DNA from: Deltaproteobacteria bacterium
GTDB lineage: Bacteria > Desulfobacterota > DSM-4660 > Desulfatiglandales > HGW-15
Assembly (NCBI GenBank): GCA_020060215.1
Contig: JAGVAP010000113.1
Location: forward strand, 1 to 64,000
Length of the DNA: 64,000 nucleotides
Direction of reading: 5' to 3'
Shown here: positions 1-8,226 of the stretch, piece by piece
Numbering within the stretch: position 1 is the stretch's first letter
Layout: each line of letters begins with the position of its first letter
The notes under the pieces: model-generated
Database searches by the model: none
Seen by the model: the letters and a program-made list of their open reading frames with translations, nothing else
Told to the model about the DNA's origin: nothing
Program-made: the position numbers and the translations under genes

Positions 1-774
1 CTTCAGGCCGAAGAAGAGGTTGGTGGCCGGCGTGTAGGGGAAAAACCCATCCCTGTTGGCTCCCAGCATCTCGGCCCATGACCAGTAGGAGCGGCGCAGT
101 CCGTTGGATTCGGAGGCTTCCAGGGCCTTGCGGCTCACCGCGTTGAACCCGAGGCCGGGCGGCAGCATGAGACCCTTCTGGGAGCAGCAGATGGTGACGT
201 CCACACCCCACTCATCGTGGCGGAACTCCATGCTGCCGAGCGAGGAGATGGTGTCGACCAGGAGCAGCGCCCCGTGGCCGGCCAGGTCCATGGCCTCCCG
301 GATCTCCTCGACCCTCGAGGTCACGCCCGTGGACGTCTCGTTGTGCACCACGGCCACGGCCTTGACCTCGCCTGCCCTGTCCGCGGCCAGCCTCGCCTTC
401 ACCGAGTCGGGGTCGGCGCCCCTCCGCCAGTCTCCGGGAACGAAATCCACCAGGAGACCCAGCCGCTCCGCCACCTTTCCCCACAGGCCGGCGAAATGGC
501 CGGTCTCGAACATGAGCACCCTGTCGCCCGGGGAGAGGGTATTGACCAGCGCGGCCTCCCAGGCTCCGGTGCCCGAAGAAGGAAAGATGATGACGGGCTG
601 ACTCGTCTTGAAGACCTTCCGGAGGTTCTCCTGCACCTCCAGCGCGATTCGGGCGAAACGCGGCCCCCGGTGATCGATGGTCGGTTCGGCCATGGATCGC
701 AGGACCTCCTCGGGGACATTGGTGGGGCCCGGGATCTGGAGAAAGTGCCGGCCCGGGAAAGAACGGCGGATCAT
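1..774 (-). CDS. Class V PLP aminotransferase, alanine/serine-glyoxylate type (C-terminus cut by window)
   Basis: The frame is open from an ATG at 774 to the window edge (258 codons), so the C-terminal third is missing. The start follows GGAGG at good spacing. The protein opens with the family-typical 'LQIPGPTNVPEEVLRSM' and contains 'FPSSGTGAWEAAL' and the PLP-lysine motif 'CCSQKGLMLPPGLGF' (Lys near residue 202). This matches the alanine-glyoxylate/serine-glyoxylate/aspartate-glyoxylate aminotransferase branch of fold type I. It would move an amino group between an amino acid and glyoxylate in the cytoplasm. It is the last visible gene of a leftward set with a D-threonine-aldolase-like enzyme and two dehydrogenases, which fits glycine/glyoxylate or hydroxy-amino-acid metabolism. 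The exact substrate cannot be read from sequence. Confidence 0.9.
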   Translation of the reverse strand, partial: MIRRSFPGRHFLQIPGPTNVPEEVLRSMAEPTIDHRGPRFARIALEVQENLRKVFKTSQPVIIFPSSGTGAWEAALVNTLSPGDRVLMFETGHFAGLWGKVAERLGLLVDFVPGDWRRGADPDSVKARLAADRAGEVKAVAVVHNETSTGVTSRVEEIREAMDLAGHGALLLVDTISSLGSMEFRHDEWGVDVTICCSQKGLMLPPGLGFNAVSRKALEASESNGLRRSYWSWAEMLGANRDGFFPYTPATNLFFGLK

Positions 775-844
775 GGTAGACCTCCTCAAGGGACGCAGGG
801 TTCAGTCCGACCGCCTTGCCGCCGAGGCAAAGGCGGTTTTCTCT

Positions 845-920
845 TCTCTAGGAGCGAGCACCTGCTTGCGATCTCTTCGGAGCTGAATGAATCGCATGCA
901 GGGCTTGTCTCCTACAGGAG
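845..920. repeat. REP-like hairpin, GAGCAAGCTCCTGCTTGCGAT family (decayed copy)
   Basis: The stretch pairs 'GGAGCGAGCACCTGCTTGCG' with a downstream 'CGCATGCAGGGCTTGTCTCC', forming an imperfect hairpin with a roughly 20-base loop. The same family recurs at 13071, 25843, 46938 and 53111, always between genes. This copy sits between the aminotransferase and the SAF-domain dehydrogenase. Confidence 0.6.
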
Positions 921-955
921 ATCAGGGTCTCGACACGCCCGGGAAAACCTTTCAC

Positions 956-2332
956 TCACCGCTCTTGCGGCGGCATGAACCCGCCCTTCCTTGCCCGCTC
1001 CTCCATCTCCCTGCGGATCCGGTAGGCCGGCGTGCCGGTATCCAGCTCCACGTCGGAATAGGTCAGGATCCGGCCCCTGGCAACCGGCCGCACCACCTTG
1101 GCCTTGCCCGAAAGCCCCATCGGCAGGACGGAGCTCGCAAGGCTCTCCTCCGACGGCATGAGGGTGCCGAACACGGTGAATCCCCCCTCCCCGTCGAGGA
1201 CCTCCCCCGGCTCGAGGTCCTTCTTGGCCGTGGACGCCACATCCGCCATGAAGTACCTGCTCATCCCGGTCGGCTCGCCCCTCAGCGCCACCGATGCGAT
1301 GCTCACGTTCAGCTCCAGGCCGATGAAGTGGTAAGGCCTGAAGAGAGCCGTATACCTGCCGCTCTGGTCGGTCTTCATGCCGTACTCCGCAAAGCAGCGC
1401 TTCACATAGTCGGTGGGCGCGCCCAGCACCACGTAGACGCCCCAGCGAAGATCATCGTGGACCGGAGCATTGTAGCGGTCCTCGCTGGCTACGCACTCCA
1501 CGGTGCCGGCATGGTCCAGGATGCCCCCGTCCTTTTGCGGTTTCAGGACGTGGTGAAGGTAGTGGATGCTTACAGGCGGGAATCTCAGCCCCCCCGGCAA
1601 CGGCTTCAGGCCGGCCCCATTGGCGACGGCGCACATCTCGATGGCGCTCTTGGTGCCGTCCAGGAACGAGTTGAACATCTGGGCGTTGTACCCGCCGGTG
1701 GCCACCATCTCCTCGGAGAGGCCGTAGTACTTCCAGACGGTCGCGGGGGTGGAGTAGTTGTACTCGGGCTGATACCGGGTGCCCTTGCCGGCGCAGACCG
1801 TCTCGAAGCCGGCGGTGCGGGCCCAGTCGATCAACTCCATGATGAGGGCCGGCTGGTCGCCGTAGGCCATGGAGAAGCAGACCCCTGCCTTGGAAGCCAT
1901 CTCGGCCAGCAGGGGTCCTGCGAGGCTGTCGGTCTCCACGTTGGCCATGACCAGATGGCGGCCCGCCTCGATCGCCTTGAGGGCATGGAGGGTGCCGGAT
2001 TCAGGGCTGCCGGTGATCTCCAGGATCACCTCGCATTCGGCCTGGATCAGCTCCAGGGCATCGGGAGTGATCGCGGTGATCCCTTTGGCCGCGAGGTCGT
2101 TGATCGGCCCCGCCTTTTCGGCAAACGCGGTGCAGCCCGGCGGCCAGCCTACCTGGAGGCAGTTCCCGGCCGCCTTTTCCGGAAGCAGTTCGGCGATACC
2201 GACGACCTGGATCCCCGGCGCGAGCCGGGCCTGGCTCAGGAACATGGAGGCGAACTTGCCGGCCCCGATCAGCCCGACCTTCACCGGTCTACCCATTTCA
2301 GATCTCTTCAGAAGCAGCTCGTGCAGACCCAT
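956..2332 (-). CDS. SAF-domain NAD(P)-dependent dehydrogenase (homoserine-dehydrogenase-like)
   Basis: 458 residues. The N-terminus has a Rossmann motif 'VKVGLIGAGKFASMFLSQAR' (residues 17-36), followed by a homoserine-dehydrogenase/Gfo-Idh-like domain with 'VILEITGSPESG' and 'HLVMANVETDSL'. The C-terminal 80 residues, with 'VARGRILTYSDVELD', look like a SAF domain. Such proteins are often annotated as SAF-domain oxidoreductases and act on sugar-acid or amino-acid-derived substrates; the reaction here is unknown. The ATG at 2332 follows a strong AAGGAGAGGG ribosome-binding site. It lies 100 bases after the SDR gene and 180 bases before the aminotransferase, so all four are probably one transcription unit. 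Confidence 0.85.
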   Translation of the reverse strand: MGLHELLLKRSEMGRPVKVGLIGAGKFASMFLSQARLAPGIQVVGIAELLPEKAAGNCLQVGWPPGCTAFAEKAGPINDLAAKGITAITPDALELIQAECEVILEITGSPESGTLHALKAIEAGRHLVMANVETDSLAGPLLAEMASKAGVCFSMAYGDQPALIMELIDWARTAGFETVCAGKGTRYQPEYNYSTPATVWKYYGLSEEMVATGGYNAQMFNSFLDGTKSAIEMCAVANGAGLKPLPGGLRFPPVSIHYLHHVLKPQKDGGILDHAGTVECVASEDRYNAPVHDDLRWGVYVVLGAPTDYVKRCFAEYGMKTDQSGRYTALFRPYHFIGLELNVSIASVALRGEPTGMSRYFMADVASTAKKDLEPGEVLDGEGGFTVFGTLMPSEESLASSVLPMGLSGKAKVVRPVARGRILTYSDVELDTGTPAYRIRREMEERARKGGFMPPQER

Positions 2333-2432
2333 GGATCCCTCTCCTTGTGCGATGGTTGAGCGGTGGGGATGAGGCCATTCACCCCTCTTCTCGGGGGATG
2401 GCGAGAATAGTCCTTCCAGGCGCAGGTCCGGA

Positions 2433-3188
2433 TCATTCGTAGATCATCTTGACGGTCATTCCGCCGTCGATCGTCACGTTCTGCCCGGTCATGAACCGGG
2501 CCGACTCGCTCAGGAAGAGACAGGCTTCTGCGATGTCCTGGGGCCTGCCCACCCGCCCCACCGGGTGCTGAAGACGATCCCGCTCCGAATGGACAGGCTG
2601 CCGGGCGCGGGGGGAGTATTGCCAGTCCCGGGTCTCGATCCAGCCCGGGCTGATGCAGTTGACGCGGATGGAATGGGGTCCGAGGCTGACGGCCATCGCA
2701 TGGGTGAGGGAAAGGATCCCGCCCTTGGACGCGGTATACGCCTCGGTCCCGGGCTCCGACATGAAGGCGCGGGTCGAAGCGATATGGACGATCGCCCCGC
2801 CGCGCCCCCGGTCGATCATCCTTCGGGCGACCGCCTGGGAACAGAGAAAGGTGCCGCGCAGATTGACGGCGATGACCCGGTCGAAATCCTCCACGGGCAG
2901 CTCGACAAACGACCGGTTGCGGGTAATCCCTGCGTTGTTGATCAGGACGTCCGGGCACCCGAGCTCGTCGCAGGTTTCCTGCATCCACTGCTCCACGTCA
3001 TGGGACTGGGAAATGTCCGCCCGAAGGAAGAAACCTTTGGCCCCAAGTCCATGCAGCTTGTCGAGGCATTCCCGGCCCGCCTCTTCATCCACGTCCGCGA
3101 TCGAGACGCCGTATCCCGCGCCTGCGAAATGAAGCGCAACGGCCCTGCCGATCCCCTGTCCCCCGCCGCTTACAGCCGCTATCTTCAT
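2433..3188 (-). CDS. Short-chain dehydrogenase/reductase (SDR family)
   Basis: The cofactor motif 'SGGGQGIGRAVALHF', the structural 'NNAGIT' and the catalytic Ser-Tyr-Lys set ('HIASTRAF', 'YTASKGG') define a classical SDR of about 251 residues, close to the usual 250. It would oxidise or reduce a hydroxyl/keto group with NAD(P). I place the start at the ATG at 3188 because it overlaps the TGA of the upstream aldolase gene as ATGA; an in-frame ATG nine bases earlier lacks ribosome-binding-site spacing. The four-base overlap implies translational coupling to the D-threonine-aldolase-like enzyme, so the two probably act on linked substrates. Confidence 0.92.
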   Translation of the reverse strand: MKIAAVSGGGQGIGRAVALHFAGAGYGVSIADVDEEAGRECLDKLHGLGAKGFFLRADISQSHDVEQWMQETCDELGCPDVLINNAGITRNRSFVELPVEDFDRVIAVNLRGTFLCSQAVARRMIDRGRGGAIVHIASTRAFMSEPGTEAYTASKGGILSLTHAMAVSLGPHSIRVNCISPGWIETRDWQYSPRARQPVHSERDRLQHPVGRVGRPQDIAEACLFLSESARFMTGQNVTIDGGMTVKMIYE

Positions 3189-4315
3189 TGGCTGCATCCC
3201 CTGAGGTCGATCGGCCAGACGTCGACCACCTCTGCGCCCCTCGTGAGGTAGTATCGGTCAAAGAGATTCACGGTCGGATCGCAATGGGAAGTCACCAGCT
3301 CCAGGACCGTTCCCAGGGGAGGAACCTTCCGATGGTCGGGGCAGGTGATCTTCCCGAACTCATCACCGAACCAGTCGTAAGTCATCCCATCATTCTCGGA
3401 TCCAAGAACCTGCGGCACACCGCCATCCCTGTACAGCGACTTCAACCCGGCGTCCACCGTGACGAAACCCTGCTGGTTGGCGCTGACGACCGTCGTGAGC
3501 AACCGCAGGGCCGGGTCGAACTCGGTGAAACGGGTCGCGTCCCGGGCCGAACCGATGCCGAGATATTCCGCGTCCATGCATGCATACGACCCAACCTGAA
3601 GCTCGGTCACCTCCGGGACGGCGAGATCGATGTCGAAGGTTCCCGTGCCGGATGCACTGAAGATCGTGCACGTTTCCACCACGGACTGCAACGCTCGAAA
3701 CACCGGGGCGGCTTCCTGAAGGCATTTGTGCGACGTACTCATCCTGGAACCATAGTCAGGGATGTGCTGCACGTGGCCGGCGTACGCCTGAATCCCCCTC
3801 ACCCGCATGGCAGGACGGGAAAGGATCGTCTGAGCCAGGTCGAGCGCATCGGCCGGCCGCACCCCGGTCCGACGCTGGCCGATGTCGACATCCAGGAGGA
3901 CGTCCATGGCCAGCCCTTTGTCGCGCAAAGCCCGGTCGAGCAATTCAACGCCTTCGCGGTGGTCGACCACGGTCATCAGGGAGGGAGCCGCACTCAGCGC
4001 CTCGACCAGCCTCCTGATCTTCCGCACCGTCGCCACCGGGCTGGTCACGAGAACCCCCTCGATACCCGCCCTCACCAATGCTTCGGCTTCCGACACCTTG
4101 GCGACGCAGACCCCGACGGCCCCTGCCGCGGTCTGCCTTCGCGCAAGGGCCGAGCACTTGTGGGTCTTGGCATGAGGCCGCAGGGCCTTGCCGGCCCGCA
4201 CTGCCGCGGCCTGCATCTTCTGAAGGTTTCTCTCGAGGACATCCAGGTCCAGCACCAGGCAGGGAGTGTCGAGGTCGTACTTGTGGCGGACTGAAGTGTT
4301 CGCTTCACAACCCAT
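3185..4315 (-). CDS. D-threonine aldolase / beta-hydroxyaspartate aldolase-like PLP enzyme
   Basis: 376 residues, fold type III PLP enzyme. The N-terminal alanine-racemase-like barrel carries the Schiff-base lysine in 'LRPHAKTHKC'. The C-terminal domain ends with 'TSHCDPTVNLFDRYYL', whose His-x-Asp is the metal site seen in D-threonine aldolase and beta-hydroxyaspartate aldolase (D-serine dehydratase has His-x-Cys). Family members cleave or form beta-hydroxy-D-amino acids from glycine and an aldehyde. The ATG at 4315 is chosen over the GTG at 4324 because GGAGGTGG sits correctly in front of it. It heads the operon of SDR, SAF dehydrogenase and glyoxylate-type aminotransferase. Substrate assignment is inference. 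Confidence 0.85.
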   Translation of the reverse strand: MGCEANTSVRHKYDLDTPCLVLDLDVLERNLQKMQAAAVRAGKALRPHAKTHKCSALARRQTAAGAVGVCVAKVSEAEALVRAGIEGVLVTSPVATVRKIRRLVEALSAAPSLMTVVDHREGVELLDRALRDKGLAMDVLLDVDIGQRRTGVRPADALDLAQTILSRPAMRVRGIQAYAGHVQHIPDYGSRMSTSHKCLQEAAPVFRALQSVVETCTIFSASGTGTFDIDLAVPEVTELQVGSYACMDAEYLGIGSARDATRFTEFDPALRLLTTVVSANQQGFVTVDAGLKSLYRDGGVPQVLGSENDGMTYDWFGDEFGKITCPDHRKVPPLGTVLELVTSHCDPTVNLFDRYYLTRGAEVVDVWPIDLRGCSQ

Positions 4316-4590
4316 GGCTTCCACCTCCAGCTTCAGGGTCCAAGGGTCTGCACAAGAATATGTGCGTCATTTGAGCACAGGAGAAAGGACCTGCAATTCG
4401 AGACCTTCAATCACATTCAAATGCCCTTGTCAACCTTCTGGGGAGACAATGGGGAGACAACATCCGTTCACAAACGTCTAGAACAGCGATCATCCTGAGA
4501 GATTTGGCGGATTCTCCCCGGGGGTGGGGGTGGAGAGCCGCACAAGGCGGGGTGACTACGCGGGGCTGTCGGCGGGTCGATCTTTCCCGG
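4316..4590. other. Intergenic, no gene seen
   Basis: The 275 bases between the aldolase gene and the membrane-protein gene hold no credible coding frame. This is the presumed promoter region of the aldolase operon, but I see no convincing -35/-10 pair and no riboswitch-like fold. Confidence 0.5.
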
Positions 4591-5370
4591 TCAAACGATT
4601 CGTTTCGGCGTTTTCCGGTACCTGCCCTTTCCGAGCGGTGAGTCGTCATCCATGAAAACGACGCTCCCCCCCCCGCCGGTGATGAGGCCGTACAGTCTCC
4701 GGCCGTTTAGAGTCAATGAAAAGACATCACCCTCTTCTGAAGAGATCAGGTCTTTCCTGATCGAGGCCAATCTGTTCCCGAGGCCCCTTCCCAACAGCTC
4801 GGTCAGAAGAGCGGCCTCCATGGATTCCAGCCGGCTGTGGATGGCGGCCGGGATGGATGCGGCCGCAGTCGGATCGGAATACCAGTTGTCCAGCTGGAAG
4901 GACTTGAGCCCTTTCGAATCATACTTGTAGGCCAGCGCCACATAGGGTCGAAGGGGATGGGAAGCATCCGGATGGTGAAGGTATGTGGACCTCTCCTTCC
5001 GGAACCCATTTTTCTGCAGGAACCGGACCAGGGATTCTTCGCTTGCTCCGGCCTGCTCTTTGTGGTCCGCAGCCTTCAGCCCGCCGCTGCTCAGGGTGGA
5101 GGACTCCGGCGATTCGGTCTGAACAGGCGCAGGCACCTGTCCCCTTACAACCGGACCTTTTTCCATTCCCGCCTCTCTCATGGCGAGCGGCTCGGTCGCG
5201 GAGGCGGCCGCCGCAAGGGCGAGGCACAGGGCTCCGAAAACGGGCAGTGCCCGGAAACGACTTTTCCCCTCGACCCGTATCAAGACCCATCGCGGTCTGA
5301 TCAGGCCGGCGATCGTCAGGCAGAGGGAGATCAGGGCCAGGATCGTAAGGACGTTATGGATGGTATGCAT
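4591..5370 (-). CDS. Hypothetical protein with two N-terminal membrane segments
   Basis: 259 residues. Residues 5-25 ('ILALISLCLTIAGLI') and 40-60 ('LPVFGALCLALAAAASA') are hydrophobic; the second could be a cleaved signal-like segment. A Pro/Ser-rich linker is followed by a soluble C-terminal half (residues 110-259) with 'FLQKNGFRKERSTYLHHPD' and 'DVFSLTLNGRRLYGLI'. The ATG at 5370 follows GGAGACTCC. I do not recognise the family. The protein is probably inner-membrane anchored with the C-terminal domain outside the cytoplasm. No neighbour gives a functional clue. Confidence 0.7.
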   Translation of the reverse strand: MHTIHNVLTILALISLCLTIAGLIRPRWVLIRVEGKSRFRALPVFGALCLALAAAASATEPLAMREAGMEKGPVVRGQVPAPVQTESPESSTLSSGGLKAADHKEQAGASEESLVRFLQKNGFRKERSTYLHHPDASHPLRPYVALAYKYDSKGLKSFQLDNWYSDPTAAASIPAAIHSRLESMEAALLTELLGRGLGNRLASIRKDLISSEEGDVFSLTLNGRRLYGLITGGGGSVVFMDDDSPLGKGRYRKTPKRIV

Positions 5371-5495
5371 GGAGTCTCCATCGACGCTCCCCGCAGGGGC
5401 TGCGGGGAATGCGCTCTTTCGGTTCAGGTCGGTTCACGCCCACAATGTTTAGAGTTGAAGCAAGATCCCTGCCATTTCCGACGGGTCTTCTTCCG

Positions 5496-5740
5496 TCACC
5501 TGTTGTTCTTCCATTCGGCATGGATGAGCCCGATCTTTAGCGGCTCTCGGAGACCGTGAGCGGAATGCCCGTGGCCACTCATTTCGACCAAGGGGAGAAT
5601 CAGAATGTCCTTGACCCCACCTGCCGTTGCTGCTACAAGAGGCGACGAGATCTCTTCCAGTAACTCGCGATAATTCTTGCGTTTTTGATCTTTCTGGAGG
5701 GGATCGAACCGCTGCAACTTTCTTTTCGACCGGTGGCCGG
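5496..5740 (-). pseudogene. Possible decayed gene fragment (antisense-side ORF)
   Basis: On the minus strand a protein-like stretch of about 80 codons ('KRKNYRELLEEISSPLVAA', 'VKDILILPLVEMSGHGHSA') ends at TGA 5496. Upstream of 5740 the same frame runs antisense through the better-supported plus-strand gene at 5746, where it looks non-coding. I read it as the C-terminal tail of a gene that lost its front, or a chance ORF. No family recognised. Confidence 0.3.
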
Positions 5741-5745
5741 CGGGC

Positions 5746-6246
5746 GTGAGCGTGGCGCTGATCGGCGTCTCCATCTGCACCCCCGACTGGATAGAGCGGC
5801 CGATCCTCTCCACGAACAGACGGGACATCTTCTTTGCGAGCGGGAGCACGAAGACCGTCGAGTTCACCCATCTGACCGAATGGCTTTCAGCCTGCATGCG
5901 CGACCCCCGGCCGACCCTGGGCGGCCAACCCCTCGGTATCGCGTTCTCGGAGATATACATCCCAAGAGTGCACCAGGGGCGAAATGTCCTCCTCACCGCA
6001 GGGGAAAAGAGGGTCCGCCTTCATCTCCTGGCGGATCTCATGCCCGTCCATTTCCTCTACTGCTGCGTGCCTTCCGAAACCATGAACCACGTCATGAACG
6101 AGCTTCTCAAGATCAGCGCCGAGCTGGTGCGCCGCGACAAGGCCGGATCCCCCCTTCCCGCCAGGCTCCTTGCGCTCGATCACGAGATCTCCTTGGATGC
6201 CGATGGAACCCACCTGAAGATCCACGAACCCTTCGCTATGGGATAA
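5746..6246 (+). CDS. Hypothetical protein
   Basis: 166 codons from a GTG at 5746. The frame shows strong G/C preference at third codon positions, unlike the overlapping minus-strand frame, so I take it as the real gene. The protein has no clear signal peptide; the C-terminal half ('MNHVMNELLKISAELVRRDK') looks helical. Family unknown. There is no good ribosome-binding site before the GTG, while 'CTGGAGG' lies about 50 bases upstream in another frame. A start further upstream joined by a frameshift near 5740 is therefore possible. Confidence 0.55.
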   Translation: MSVALIGVSICTPDWIERPILSTNRRDIFFASGSTKTVEFTHLTEWLSACMRDPRPTLGGQPLGIAFSEIYIPRVHQGRNVLLTAGEKRVRLHLLADLMPVHFLYCCVPSETMNHVMNELLKISAELVRRDKAGSPLPARLLALDHEISLDADGTHLKIHEPFAMG

Positions 6247-6363
6247 CCCGGGATGCCGACGCCCCCGTTTACGAACCCTCCCGAACGCCCCTTGTCCTTA
6301 CGGGTGCGACGGAGTCTGCCGGTTCACCGCCTCCGACAGAGGTTCGCAGAGCTGGGGCATGAC

Positions 6364-6390
6364 TTGACAGCATTCTGCTTTATGTATAGA
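6364..6390 (+). promoter_or_regulatory. Candidate sigma-70 promoter of the PNSGDG peptide gene
   Basis: TTGACA at 6364-6369 is followed by TATAGA at 6385-6390 with a short 15-base spacer. It lies about 50 bases before the ATG at 6438, which has a GGAGAGAGGAGG ribosome-binding site. Confidence 0.4.
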
Positions 6391-6437
6391 AGAATACCAT
6401 TTGGGAGCAAAACCTATCAGGAGAGAGGAGGTCGAGA

Positions 6438-6713
6438 ATGAAGAAGCTGACAGCGGTACTGATAGCAGTGATGTTCGTTTTCACGCCTCTAGCTTACGCC
6501 GGAAGTGGATCAGGATCGGTTTACTCCGGTGACTGCGTTCCCGACGCAACTGGATTCTGCGCGGATGATTTTGATTCTACCGTACAGGGGCCCGCTCCCA
6601 ATTCCGGTGACGGCGTTCCGGACGGAAGCGGTTTTGACCCAAGGCCCAGCGGATCCGGGATGGGACCGGCCCCTAACTCCGGGGACGGCATTCCGGACGG
6701 GAGCGGCTTCTAA
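6438..6713 (+). CDS. Secreted glycine-rich PNSGDG-repeat peptide
   Basis: 91 residues. Residues 1-21 ('MKKLTAVLIAVMFVFTPLAYA') are a textbook signal peptide with an AxA-like cleavage site. The mature part is acidic and glycine-rich, with two copies of 'GPAPNSGDGxPDGSGF' (residues 51-66 and 76-91), the second forming the exact C-terminus. The only two cysteines ('DCVPDATGFC') could form a disulfide. Similar short PNSGDG peptides with signal sequences occur in Geobacter-type deltaproteobacteria; their function is unknown to me. The strong ribosome-binding site and the hairpin after the gene suggest a well-expressed single-gene transcript. Confidence 0.8.
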   Translation: MKKLTAVLIAVMFVFTPLAYAGSGSGSVYSGDCVPDATGFCADDFDSTVQGPAPNSGDGVPDGSGFDPRPSGSGMGPAPNSGDGIPDGSGF

Positions 6714-6753
6714 GCGGCACCCGGATTAGCTCTCTTTGAACATCGGATCGAAT

Positions 6754-6786
6754 GAACCGAGGCTGGTTCGACGCCGGCCTCGGTTC
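6754..6786 (+). terminator. Hairpin after the PNSGDG peptide gene
   Basis: A perfect 10-base stem GAACCGAGGC / GCCTCGGTTC with a 13-base loop lies 41 bases after the stop. The following bases (TGCCTTCAGTCGTTTTC) are only weakly T-rich, so termination is likely but not certain. It would also face the convergent gene at 6849. Confidence 0.55.
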
Positions 6787-6848
6787 TGCCTTCAGTCGTT
6801 TTCAGACTCCCCCCATCCTTGATAAACCGGTCGCTGGAAGACAAGCCT

Positions 6849-7925
6849 TTACTGGCCGGCGAACGGCCTGACCCTCTCCCGATGAAGAGGGGCCCTCCAG
6901 GACGACCTGATCTTCGAACCCTCCTCAAAGCCGTCGGAGGTCACGTTCGATCCGATGGTGAGGGCGAGTGCCCTGACCGCCTCCCCGTCCGTCTCCGGAT
7001 ACTCATATCCCCCGTCCGTCCACCCTCCCGAGTGCTCCTGCTTTCTTGCAAGCCAGCGGGCGAGCGCGTTCGCATGTGCCCGTGCGGCTCCTCCCACGGT
7101 ATTCAGGGCCATCACCGCATAAGCGGTGTCCTGCACCGATCCGCCGACACCGTTCTCCTGGTCTGAAAGCAGCAGCATCTCCTTCAGGAGGTGGAGGATT
7201 TGTTCCGGGTACTGCTCGTAATACCCGCATCCGACCATTGCCCGTATGGCGCCCGCCAGGTTGAGGGCGCGATACGGGTTCTCCGCCCCATAGTAGGAAT
7301 CGGCAGTGTCCGACAGGATTGCGGCTGCGTCATCCGCCCACTCCTGGTCCCCGGAAAGGTGGGCCGCTTCGAGGAAGGCGGCAAGATCCCAGGCACCCAT
7401 CTGTCTGCGAATCGAACCAAAAAACGCGTGCAGCGCACCGGCGGAGGCGAACTCTCGGAACGAACGGATGTTCAGCCACTCCCAGTCGCCCCGCCCCGAG
7501 TAGGAGGCGTCCCCTGTGACCTCACCGAGGAGATGGAGAAAGACGATGTCGGGTGCCGTGCACCTTACATGGTATTTCGTTCCTGTGGCTCCGATACCCA
7601 AATGGGCCTGGATGAAGCCGGCGGCCCTGACCGCGGCACCGAGGAAACCCGGATCTTTCGCGTCGCGGAAAGCCTCCAGCAGCCCGAGCGCGGTGACGCC
7701 CGTCAGGTTGGTGGCATTGTAGGTGTTTCCGACGTACCAGTACCAGGTCCCCTCCCACCCGGTCTCATTTCTCTGGAGCTCGACCACTCTGCCGGCCCCG
7801 GCCGCAATGGCCGGCTTTCTGGCCGATTTTCCCTTGGTGCCTTTTGCCTGAACCGGTGAAGAGAGTGAAAGGATCAAGAGCGCGGCGATTCCGACTGAAC
7901 ACGACAGACACAGTTCCTTCCTCAT
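6849..7925 (-). CDS. Secreted terpenoid-cyclase/prenyltransferase-fold (alpha-alpha barrel) protein
   Basis: 358 residues with an N-terminal signal peptide ('VGIAALLILSLSSPVQA', cleavage near residue 27). The body is a run of helical-hairpin repeats of the squalene-cyclase/prenyltransferase type: 'TNLTGVTALGLLEAFRDAK', 'NGVGGSVQDTAYAVMALN' and 'HSGGWTDGGYEYPETDGEA'. The DxDD catalytic motif of squalene-hopene cyclases is not seen, so an enzymatic cyclase role is unlikely; such folds also bind peptides or glycans. The start follows AAGGAG. Exported to the periplasm or beyond. It is convergent with the PNSGDG peptide gene, though no functional link can be shown. Confidence 0.7.
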   Translation of the reverse strand: MRKELCLSCSVGIAALLILSLSSPVQAKGTKGKSARKPAIAAGAGRVVELQRNETGWEGTWYWYVGNTYNATNLTGVTALGLLEAFRDAKDPGFLGAAVRAAGFIQAHLGIGATGTKYHVRCTAPDIVFLHLLGEVTGDASYSGRGDWEWLNIRSFREFASAGALHAFFGSIRRQMGAWDLAAFLEAAHLSGDQEWADDAAAILSDTADSYYGAENPYRALNLAGAIRAMVGCGYYEQYPEQILHLLKEMLLLSDQENGVGGSVQDTAYAVMALNTVGGAARAHANALARWLARKQEHSGGWTDGGYEYPETDGEAVRALALTIGSNVTSDGFEEGSKIRSSWRAPLHRERVRPFAGQ

Positions 7926-8226
7926 ACGAGTCTCCTTTCCGTTCCGCTCAAGCGAGTAGAATGACCTGTGCGATGCGATTTTTCCGACCCCTAAGAGGCT
8001 CTATATTGGATTTGGAGGCAGGAGCAAATACGCCAAATCCTGTATGCAGGTGCTCTATTGACTGTACGAAACCGGTGATCCCCTTTCGACGAGTATTGCT
8101 GTGCGCTCGTGTCCTGGACATATGCTTCCGGGGGCCTATATCGCCTTTTTTTGCCGTCGAAAATGGCATCGAAGACCACTCGCCGCCACCGGGATCAGAA
8201 GTCATGTTGACGTGATTGCGCCATAA
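7926..8226. other. Intergenic, no gene seen
   Basis: About 300 bases of visibly lower G+C than the flanks, between two divergent genes. No protein-like frame and no recognisable regulatory motif were found. Confidence 0.5.

Noticed and set aside
887..2359. 490-codon plus-strand frame
   Set aside because: Antisense to the SAF-domain dehydrogenase; His/Arg/Gly-rich with no recognisable fold.
4316..4590. Glycine-type riboswitch before the aldolase operon
   Set aside because: Considered because of the glycine/glyoxylate context, but no conserved riboswitch core or terminator switch could be drawn.
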